Source: Hyphomicrobiales bacterium (GTDB taxonomy: Bacteria; Pseudomonadota; Alphaproteobacteria; Rhizobiales; Rhizobiaceae). From it: 22,025 nucleotides of DNA. Shown piece by piece: positions 8,291 through 14,840 of this stretch; within the stretch, counting starts at the first letter, position 1; every line of letters starts with the position of its first letter. The notes beneath the pieces are model-generated. The model did not search any database. It had not been told where the DNA came from and saw nothing but the letters and a program-made list of their open reading frames with translations. The stretch covers positions 1 to 22,025 of the forward strand of contig JAATGD010000034.1 in NCBI GenBank assembly GCA_015654965.1, written 5' to 3'. A program made the translations under genes and the position numbers.

Positions 8291-8323
8291 TGCCCGGAGG
8301 ACGGGCAGAAGGTTTTGAAGGAG
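8291..8323 (+). promoter_or_regulatory. Leader hairpin and ribosome site of the alcohol dehydrogenase gene
   Basis: TGCCCG (8291-8296) pairs perfectly with CGGGCA (8302-8307), exposing the loop GAGGA. A strong Shine-Dalgarno AAGGAG (8318-8323) follows, 6 bp before the start codon. The hairpin lacks a T-run, so it is more likely a leader element than a terminator. Confidence 0.4.
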
Positions 8324-8329
8324 TAGGAA

Positions 8330-9367
8330 ATGAAAGCTCTGATTTACCAGGGTCCAGGCAAAAAAGACTGGATCGACAAGACAAAGCCCGGCATCGAGAA
8401 ACCGACAGACATTATCGTGCGCATTACCCGCACCACCATCTGCGGCACCGATCTGCATATTCTGAAAGGCGACGTGCCTGCTGTCACCGAAGGCCGCACG
8501 CTGGGCCATGAAGGTGTGGGTGTGGTGGAAGAAGTCGGTGCTGCTGTGCGCAACTTCAAAGCCGGTGATCGGGTGCTCATCTCCTGCGTCACCTCCTGCG
8601 GGGCCTGTCCCAACTGCAAACGACAGCTTTATGCGCATTGCGCCGATGGCGGCTGGATTCTCGGCCACAAGATCGATGGAACGCAGGCCGAATATGTGCG
8701 CATCCCGCATGGCGACAATTCGCTTTATCCCATCCCTGCAGACATGGACGAAGAAGCGCTCGTCATGCTCTCCGATATCATGCCCACCGGCATGGAAATC
8801 GGCGTGCAGGCAGGCAAAGTCAAGCCCGGCGACACGATTGCCATCGTGGGTGCCGGTCCGGTTGGCATGTCGGTGCTTCTGACCGCGCAATTCTATTCAC
8901 CCGGACGTATCATCATGATCGATACGGATGCGGCGCGGCTCGAACTCGCAAAACAATTTGGCGCAACCGACACCATTCAGGTCGGCACTGAAGATGCCGT
9001 CACAAAGGTTATGGAAATGACCGCTGGTGAGGGTGTCGATGTTGCAATCGAGGCTGTCGGTGTGCCTGCAACCTTCGATGTCTGCCAGAAGATCGTCTCG
9101 GCTGGCGGCAATATCGCCAATGTCGGCGTGCACGGCAAGCCGGTGGAACTCCATATCGAAGAATTATGGATCAAGAACATCAATATTTCTATGGGGTTGG
9201 TCTGCACTAACACCACGCCCATGCTGATCAAGACGCTTCAGTCAGGCAAGGTCGATCCAAAAAAGCTCATCACGCACCGCTTCAAGCTCGATCACATCCT
9301 TGATGCTTACGAGGTTTTCGGCAATGCAGCGCGCGAAAAGGCGATGAAAGTGATCCTCGAAGCCTGA
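8330..9367 (+). CDS. Zinc-dependent medium-chain alcohol dehydrogenase
   Basis: A 345-residue MDR-superfamily NAD(P)-dependent alcohol dehydrogenase. Catalytic zinc ligands are C38 (TTICGTDLH), H60 and E61 (LGHEGVG), and D149 in LSDIMPTG. An Asp at this last place is the arrangement of the bacterial secondary-alcohol (isopropanol/Thermoanaerobacter) enzymes and not the Cys of horse-liver type. The structural-zinc set C90, C93, C96 and C104 is complete. The nucleotide loop is IVGAGPVGM (~172-180), and IDTDAARLELAK carries an acidic residue after beta-2, favouring NAD. Physiological substrate is unknown. It is monocistronic, with its own ribosome site and a terminator shared with the convergent neighbour. 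Confidence 0.9.
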   Translation: MKALIYQGPGKKDWIDKTKPGIEKPTDIIVRITRTTICGTDLHILKGDVPAVTEGRTLGHEGVGVVEEVGAAVRNFKAGDRVLISCVTSCGACPNCKRQLYAHCADGGWILGHKIDGTQAEYVRIPHGDNSLYPIPADMDEEALVMLSDIMPTGMEIGVQAGKVKPGDTIAIVGAGPVGMSVLLTAQFYSPGRIIMIDTDAARLELAKQFGATDTIQVGTEDAVTKVMEMTAGEGVDVAIEAVGVPATFDVCQKIVSAGGNIANVGVHGKPVELHIEELWIKNINISMGLVCTNTTPMLIKTLQSGKVDPKKLITHRFKLDHILDAYEVFGNAAREKAMKVILEA

Positions 9368-9376
9368 ACAGGCATG

Positions 9377-9402
9377 GCTTTCCCGCTTGCGGGAAAGCTT
9401 TT
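9377..9402 (+). terminator. Terminator between convergent adh and cls
   Basis: GCTTTCCCGC (9377-9386) and GCGGGAAAGC (9389-9398) form a 10-bp inverted repeat with almost no spacer, followed by TTTT (9399-9402). It ends the alcohol dehydrogenase transcript. No matching T-run serves the opposite strand. Confidence 0.75.
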
Positions 9403-9408
9403 CCACAA

Positions 9409-10866
9409 TCAGAGAAAAGGCGAGCCGAGCCAGATGGTCCGATCAATGATGCGGACCAGAAACGGGCGGTTTTTAAGCCGTGTCAGACTGACCTCGCGAC
9501 TGCCCTCGATCACCTTGCCGATACGTTCTTCCACCTGACGCGCCACATCGCGGTCGAGAATTTCCATATCGACCTCGAAATTGAGCCGTAGCGAACGCGG
9601 GTCGATATTGGACGAACCGACATAGGACCACGCACCATCAATGGTCATCAGCTTGGAATGGTTGAATGCCCCGCCTGCCCGCCAGATGCGGCAGCCATCT
9701 TTTAAAAGCTGGTCGAACTGCGCGCGCATGGCGCGGTCCACCAGTTTCAGATTATTGACGCCCGGAACCACAATATCCACCGACACACCACGCCGTGCTG
9801 CCGTCACCAGCGCACTGATCAACTCGCGATCGGGCAAAAGATAGGGCGTCATGATGAGAATATGCTGCTCGGCAATCGAAAAAGCGCCCATCATCATACG
9901 GTGATTGGTTTCGACATTCTTGTCCGGGCCGGAACCGACGATACGGACCAGCGTTCCGGTGCCGGGCGGGTTTTCCGGCGGCGCGATGCCCCATGCATTG
10001 CCTTCCAGCAGTTCTCCGGTGGCAAAACGCCAGTCTTCGGATGCAATATGGAACAGATCGGCAATAGCCGGTCCTTCGAGCCTGAAATGCGTATCGAACG
10101 CAACGTTGTCGCCCGCAATTGCGCGCACAAAACCACCGCGTATATTCATCCCGCCGGTAAAACCGTGCCGTCCATCGACAATCAGGATTTTGCGGTGGGT
10201 GCGCAGATTGGCATAAGGTAGCCGCAAACCGATGATGATATTGCCATTGAAAACATCAACGGTGACGCCCTTTTCCTGCAACAGGCCGACAATGCTGGGA
10301 TAGGAATAGCGCGCGCCCACCGCATCGACCAGAACGCGCACTTCCACGCCGCGTTTAACCGCCTCCCCCAGTGCCTCGGCAAATTTTTCCCCGATCACGT
10401 CGCGGTCGAAAATATAGGTTTCCAGCAAAATGCTGCGTTCGGCCTTGGCAATGGCCTCCAGCATTGCATCATAGGCTTCATCGCCGCTTTCCAGCATTTC
10501 AATGCGGTTGCCACTGGTGAAATCGTAAAGACTGACCGCATCGCCCAGAATTTTCATGGCGCCGAATTGACGACCGAAAGCCGCACGCACCAGATCATTG
10601 GTCGTGTCGAAATGCGACAAATGATAAAGCGCGATATGGCCCATGGCACGCTGCTCGCTCAACGACGACCGCCTTATGCGGTTGACACCGGCAATGGCAT
10701 AGACCACGGCTCCAACGATGGGGGAAAGCACGATCACGCCGACCCAGCCCAGCGCCGTGCGCACCTCATCCTTGGTCAAGGTCGCATGGATGGCTGCGAT
10801 AGCTCCCAGAACAATCGAAATGACTGCCAGGATATGCGGCCAGTAATGCGCAATCAGATCGAACAT
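9409..10866 (-). CDS. cls: Cardiolipin synthase (phospholipase D family)
   Basis: A 485-residue inner-membrane enzyme that joins two phosphatidylglycerol molecules into cardiolipin plus glycerol. Two N-terminal hydrophobic helices (about residues 9-28 and 40-60) precede two phospholipase D HKD motifs: THRKILIVDG (H224, K226, D231) and NHSKLMTIDG (H403, K405, D410). Both are complete, followed by the usual GG.N and GSSN. Length matches ClsA of E. coli (486). An in-frame TTG at 10875 could add three residues; ATG 10866 with TTGGA about 10 bp upstream is preferred. It converges on the alcohol dehydrogenase and diverges from the HdeD-like gene. Confidence 0.95.
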   Translation of the reverse strand: MFDLIAHYWPHILAVISIVLGAIAAIHATLTKDEVRTALGWVGVIVLSPIVGAVVYAIAGVNRIRRSSLSEQRAMGHIALYHLSHFDTTNDLVRAAFGRQFGAMKILGDAVSLYDFTSGNRIEMLESGDEAYDAMLEAIAKAERSILLETYIFDRDVIGEKFAEALGEAVKRGVEVRVLVDAVGARYSYPSIVGLLQEKGVTVDVFNGNIIIGLRLPYANLRTHRKILIVDGRHGFTGGMNIRGGFVRAIAGDNVAFDTHFRLEGPAIADLFHIASEDWRFATGELLEGNAWGIAPPENPPGTGTLVRIVGSGPDKNVETNHRMMMGAFSIAEQHILIMTPYLLPDRELISALVTAARRGVSVDIVVPGVNNLKLVDRAMRAQFDQLLKDGCRIWRAGGAFNHSKLMTIDGAWSYVGSSNIDPRSLRLNFEVDMEILDRDVARQVEERIGKVIEGSREVSLTRLKNRPFLVRIIDRTIWLGSPFL

Positions 10867-10915
10867 TGAGCACAAATTTCCAAGGATGATCGCCCCCGCT
10901 TTGTGGGAACGAAGA

Positions 10916-10943
10916 TTAGGTCGTCATGACAATAAGTTATAAT
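10916..10943 (+). promoter_or_regulatory. Candidate promoter of the HdeD-like gene
   Basis: A perfect -10 TATAAT lies at 10938-10943, with the weak -35 TTAGGT at 10916-10921 (16-bp spacer). It points toward the gene starting at 11060, giving a leader of about 110 nt. The -35 is poor, so this is tentative. Confidence 0.35.
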
Positions 10944-11059
10944 GCGTCCAGATGCTAACCCGCAAGATGGATATCGTTTTCAGCCGCGCATGAAATGCTG
11001 GTCAAAAAGCAACAATGTCCTATAGTGTCAGCATGTTCACATCATCCAAGGGGCATTTG

Positions 11060-11620
11060 ATGGTCACGGCAAACAATGGTTTTGAGAATATCAAGGCAGA
11101 ACTGTCCGGCAAATGGGGCTGGTTCGTCGCACTGGGCGTGGCGCTGCTGATCCTCGGCGGCATTGCCTTCGGCAATCTGGTTCTGGCGACCGTCGTTTCG
11201 GTCTATTATGTTGGCCTGATGATGCTGTTTGCCGGTATCATCGAAATCATCCATGCCTTTGGCGTCAAGACATGGGGACGCTTTTTCTTCTGGCTGCTGA
11301 GCGGCCTGCTTTATACGGTGGCGGGCATCGTTGCCTTCGTCAATCCCATTCTGGCAGCAGGCATCCTGACCTTCCTGCTCGCAGCAACGCTTCTCGGCGC
11401 TGGCGCATTCCGCATCTGGCTCGGTTTCAAGTCTAAGCCTGCGGCTGGCTGGGGCTGGATCGTTGCAGCCGGTGTGATCACGGCGCTCGCAGGTCTTGTC
11501 ATCGCCCTGCAATGGCCGGTCAACAGCCTGTTCATTCTCGGCCTGTTTCTGGCAGTGGACCTGATCTTTCAGGGCTGGGCTTTCATCGCCTTTGGCCTTG
11601 GTATCAAGGCCAGCAAATAA
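11060..11620 (+). CDS. HdeD-family (DUF308) membrane protein
   Basis: A 186-residue polytopic inner-membrane protein with about six hydrophobic segments arranged as three repeated helix pairs, the pattern of HdeD/DUF308 proteins. Short loops contain GVKTWGRFFFWLLSGLLY and FRIWLGFK, which resemble the family's recurring pattern after each helix pair. E. coli HdeD is linked to acid resistance; the role here is not known. ATG 11060 is chosen because AAGGGG (11048-11053) sits 6 bp before it. An in-frame ATG at 11015 would add 15 polar residues without a clear ribosome site. A long hairpin follows the stop codon. Confidence 0.85.
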   Translation: MVTANNGFENIKAELSGKWGWFVALGVALLILGGIAFGNLVLATVVSVYYVGLMMLFAGIIEIIHAFGVKTWGRFFFWLLSGLLYTVAGIVAFVNPILAAGILTFLLAATLLGAGAFRIWLGFKSKPAAGWGWIVAAGVITALAGLVIALQWPVNSLFILGLFLAVDLIFQGWAFIAFGLGIKASK

Positions 11621-11630
11621 ACCCTTGAGG

Positions 11631-11657
11631 GAAAGCGGCATGATACATGCCGCTTTC
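11631..11657 (+). terminator. 12-bp hairpin after the HdeD-like gene
   Basis: GAAAGCGGCATG (11631-11642) and CATGCCGCTTTC (11646-11657) form a perfect 12-bp stem with loop ATA, 10 bp after the stop codon. The T-tract after it is weak (CGCATTT), so termination may be partial and let transcription continue into prfC. Confidence 0.6.
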
Positions 11658-11757
11658 GCATTTAAACTCGACCTTTTGGCCAAGGACTGCTAGATGCAGC
11701 CCAACATCTTTGCAGCGCTATCTGCGCGGCCTGTCACTTGCCATTACGAGTTTCCAT

Positions 11758-13350
11758 ATGTCCGCCCCAACCACCACACAAGGCCATCCCGTTTCCAAGC
11801 GCCGCACATTCGCGATCATCGCGCACCCGGATGCCGATAAGACAACGCTGACCGAAAAGCTGTTGCTGTTTGGCGGCGCAATCCAGCTGGCAGGTGAGGT
11901 CAAGGCCAAGAAAGATCGCATCCAGACCCGCTCGGACTGGATGAACATCGAACGCGACCGCGGCATTTCCGTTGTCACTTCCGTGATGACGTTCGAGTAC
12001 AAGGACTGCATTTTTAATCTCCTCGACACGCCGGGCCACGAGGATTTTGCCGACGACACCTATCGCACGCTAACCGCTGTCGATAGCGCGGTCATGGTGA
12101 TCGATGCCGCCAAGGGTATTGAACCGCGAACGTTAAAACTGTTTGAAGTCTGCCGCATGCGTGACATTCCCATCGTCACCTTTGTCAACAAGATGGACCG
12201 CGAGGCCCGCGATCCGCTCGAAATTCTCGACGAGATCGAGGAGAAACTGGCGCTCGACACGGCTCCCATCACATGGCCGATCGGCTCGGGCAAAAGTTTC
12301 GCCGGCACCTACGATCTGCACAACAATACCTTGCGCCAGAAGGATGCTGAGGAGGAGCCGACAAAAGTCAGCGGCCCGCAAGAAGCGGCAGCACTTTTGC
12401 CGGAAAACGAACGCGAAGCATGGCTTGAAAATACCGAACTGGCGCAGGGTGTCTGCCGTACGTTCGATCTTCAATCTTTTCGCGAAGGCCACATGACGCC
12501 GGTTTATTTCGGCTCGGCACTGAAAAATTACGGTGTGCGTGATCTGATTGAGGCTTTCTGCGATTTCGGCCCTGCCCCCCGCGACCAGCAGGCGGATACA
12601 CGCATGGTTGGCTCGACCGAAGACAAGATGACCGGCTTCGTCTTCAAGATTCAGGCCAATATGGACCCAAACCATCGCGACCGCATCGCTTTCCTGCGCG
12701 TCTGCTCCGGCAAGCTTTCGCGCGGCATGAAAGCGAAACTTGTGCGTACCGGCAAGCCCATGAGCCTTTCCGCGCCGCAATTCTTCTTTGCCCGCTCACG
12801 CCAGATCGCCGATGAAGCCTTTGCCGGTGACGTTGTGGGCATTCCCAATCATGGCACCTTGCGCATTGGCGACACGCTGACGGAAGGCGAAGATATCCTG
12901 TTCCGGGGTGTTCCGAATTTCGCACCGGAAATCCTGCGTCGCGTGCGTCTGGATGACGCCATGAAAGCAAAGAAACTGCGTGAAGCGTTGCAACAAATGG
13001 CGGAAGAAGGCGTGGTGCAGCTTTTCGTACCCGATGACGGTTCGCCATCGATTGTCGGCGTGGTCGGCGCGCTTCAGATCGACGTTCTGACCGAGCGTCT
13101 GAAGATCGAATATTCGTTGCCCGTCGGCTTCGAAGTGTCACGCTTTTCGGTGTGCCGCTGGATTTCAGCCGACGACCCTGCCGAGATTGACCGCTTCATC
13201 GCCGCGCACCGCGCCGATATTGCACATGATCTCGACAATGATCCCGTATTCCTCGCCCAAAACGGTTTCTCGCTCAATTATGAAGCCGAACGCTGGAAGG
13301 CCATCCGCTTTGCGGCGATCAAGGATTATCAGGTCCGCGACAAGGCCTGA
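11758..13350 (+). CDS. prfC: Peptide chain release factor 3 (RF3) with an altered P-loop
   Basis: A 530-residue translational GTPase that recycles RF1/RF2 after termination; length equals typical RF3 (~529). G2 (DRGISVVTS), G3 (DTPGHEDF, D90-H94) and G4 (NKMD, 144-147) are intact, as are domains II and III. The G1/P-loop, however, reads AHPDADKTT: codon 27 is GAT (Asp) at 11836-11838, where RF3 and related translational GTPases have the invariant Gly (AHPDAGKTT). A single G-to-A change from GGT explains it. The P-loop glycine before Lys contacts the nucleotide phosphates, so GTP binding should be badly impaired. The gene is otherwise full length. The start ATG 11758 is supported by the N-terminal SAPTTTQGHPVSKRRTFAI homology; upstream in-frame codons look non-homologous. 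Its 3' end overlaps the convergent coaBC by 22 bp. Confidence 0.93.
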   Translation: MSAPTTTQGHPVSKRRTFAIIAHPDADKTTLTEKLLLFGGAIQLAGEVKAKKDRIQTRSDWMNIERDRGISVVTSVMTFEYKDCIFNLLDTPGHEDFADDTYRTLTAVDSAVMVIDAAKGIEPRTLKLFEVCRMRDIPIVTFVNKMDREARDPLEILDEIEEKLALDTAPITWPIGSGKSFAGTYDLHNNTLRQKDAEEEPTKVSGPQEAAALLPENEREAWLENTELAQGVCRTFDLQSFREGHMTPVYFGSALKNYGVRDLIEAFCDFGPAPRDQQADTRMVGSTEDKMTGFVFKIQANMDPNHRDRIAFLRVCSGKLSRGMKAKLVRTGKPMSLSAPQFFFARSRQIADEAFAGDVVGIPNHGTLRIGDTLTEGEDILFRGVPNFAPEILRRVRLDDAMKAKKLREALQQMAEEGVVQLFVPDDGSPSIVGVVGALQIDVLTERLKIEYSLPVGFEVSRFSVCRWISADDPAEIDRFIAAHRADIAHDLDNDPVFLAQNGFSLNYEAERWKAIRFAAIKDYQVRDKA

Positions 13351-14714
13351 ATCTGACCTACAAGGCTGGCGGCAATTTTCTCCGCTAGCTTTTCCGCGAT
13401 GTCTTCCTTGCTCATTTCCGGCCATTCCTCGACACCGGCGTGGCTCAATATCCGCACCCGATTGTGATCGCCCCCCATCACATCACCCGACACATCATTG
13501 GCGACAATCCAGTCGGCACCCTTTTTTTCCAGTTTGCGTCCGGCATTGGCGAGCACATCCTGCGTTTCCGCTGCAAAGCCTACCACAAGGCCGGGCCGTT
13601 TTTCATGATGCCCGACGCCTGCCAGAATATCCGGGTTTTCGATCATCTCAAGCGTCGGCGCACCCTCGCCCGGTTTTTTCTTGATCTTCTGGCCCGCTTT
13701 GCTCGCCGTGCGCCAGTCGGCAACGGCTGCGACCATAACGGCTGCATCGGCTGGCAGGTGTTTTTCCACCGCCGCCTGCATTTCCCGCGCCGTCTCGACA
13801 TGAATGACATCGACGCCTTCAGGATCGGGAATATTGACCGGACCGGAAACAAGATGCACGCTCGCGCCTAATCGCGCAAGTGCACCCGCAATGGCATGGC
13901 CCTGCTTGCCCGACGAGCGGTTGGCGATATAGCGCACCGGATCGATCGGTTCATGGGTCGGTCCCGATGTCATGACGATGGTCTTGCCTGTGAGCGGTCT
14001 TGCCTCGGGTGCGAGCAGGCTTTCCATGGCCGTGACAATGCTGAGCGGTTCGCTCATGCGGCCCATACCTGCCTCACCGCTTTCCGCCATCTCACCCTTT
14101 TCAGGCCCAATAAAACGCACGCCATCCTTTTCAAGCGTCAGGCGGTTGCGCCTTGTCGCCGGGTTGTCCCACATGGCCGGGTTCATGGCGGGCGCAATCA
14201 GCACTGGCACTTTGCGCGCCAGCAACACGGCGCTCGCCAGATCATCGGCCAAGCCATTCGCCATTTTTGCCATCAGGTCGGCGGTAGCAGGTGCCACTAC
14301 GATGAGGTCCGCATCGCGTGCCAGCCTTATATGCCCGACATCATGCTCGTCCTCACGCGAGAAAAGATCACTGTAAACGTGGCTCGCCGAAACCGCGCCA
14401 ATCGTCAGTGGCGTTACGAATTGTTGCGCTGCCCCCGTCATCAAGGGCGTAACAAGCGCACCACGCTCACGCAACCGACGGATAAGATCGGGCGCTTTAT
14501 AAGCCGCAATCCCACCTGCGATGATGAGCAGAATACGCTTGCCGGTAAGGGACGCTGCAATAGCGCACGCCTTTGGTGCATTTTTTTCCGGCTCATGAAG
14601 ACCCGCGAGCAGAAGACGCACTTCCTCTTCCATGGAATGCCCGTTTTGCGCGGCACGCACACGCAGCCGTTCCTTGGCGGCATCGTCAAGATTGCGGATG
14701 GTAATACTGGCCAT
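13329..14714 (-). CDS. coaBC: CoaBC (phosphopantothenoylcysteine synthetase/decarboxylase) with N-terminal FitA-like RHH domain
   Basis: A 461-residue bifunctional coenzyme A enzyme that ligates cysteine to 4'-phosphopantothenate (CoaB) and decarboxylates the product (CoaC). CoaC spans about residues 57-235, with GGIAAYK (67-73), active-site H128 in GHIRLARDADL and PAMNPAMW (175-182). CoaB follows from ~240, with TSGPTHEPIDPVRYIANRSS, AAVADW and VANDVS. Unusually, residues 1-39 (MASITIRNLDDAAKERLRVR then AAQNGHSMEEEVRLLLAGL) form a ribbon-helix-helix domain closely resembling FitA-type antitoxins, joined by a Lys/Glu/Pro-rich linker. No ATG, GTG or TTG occurs between residue 28 and the CoaC core, so the enzyme must be made as a fusion. 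It lies 73 bp downstream of ubiB on the same strand, behind a cluster of repeated octamers. Confidence 0.92.
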   Translation of the reverse strand: MASITIRNLDDAAKERLRVRAAQNGHSMEEEVRLLLAGLHEPEKNAPKACAIAASLTGKRILLIIAGGIAAYKAPDLIRRLRERGALVTPLMTGAAQQFVTPLTIGAVSASHVYSDLFSREDEHDVGHIRLARDADLIVVAPATADLMAKMANGLADDLASAVLLARKVPVLIAPAMNPAMWDNPATRRNRLTLEKDGVRFIGPEKGEMAESGEAGMGRMSEPLSIVTAMESLLAPEARPLTGKTIVMTSGPTHEPIDPVRYIANRSSGKQGHAIAGALARLGASVHLVSGPVNIPDPEGVDVIHVETAREMQAAVEKHLPADAAVMVAAVADWRTASKAGQKIKKKPGEGAPTLEMIENPDILAGVGHHEKRPGLVVGFAAETQDVLANAGRKLEKKGADWIVANDVSGDVMGGDHNRVRILSHAGVEEWPEMSKEDIAEKLAEKIAASLVGQIQALSRT

Positions 14715-14715
14715 T

Positions 14716-14840
14716 TGATTGCACCAAAAGGTTATTCATGCAATCAATGAAATCATTTTATAGCGATTTTGTCACGCTAATTTGCAATCAAAGCGCAATA
14801 TAGAGTTTAATTGCTATCGCTGCGAGTGCAATTGCAATCA
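14716..14840. promoter_or_regulatory. Octamer cluster at the coaBC promoter (candidate operator)
   Basis: TGATTGCA occurs at 14716-14723 on the plus strand, and its complement TGCAATCA at 14739-14746, 14783-14790 and 14833-14840. The first two form an inverted repeat with a 15-bp spacer, placed 1 bp before the coaBC ATG. A minus-strand -10-like TATAAA lies between the second and third copies (near 14757-14763). The third copy overlaps the ubiB stop codon, and the fourth is inside ubiB codons. Spacings of 44 and 50 bp are roughly multiples of a helical turn. The arrangement fits an operator for a ribbon-helix-helix protein, or an RNA hairpin closing the start site. Confidence 0.5.

Noticed and set aside
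13896..14750. 284-codon plus-strand open frame
   Set aside because: It is antisense to coaBC, whose two catalytic domains are clearly recognisable.
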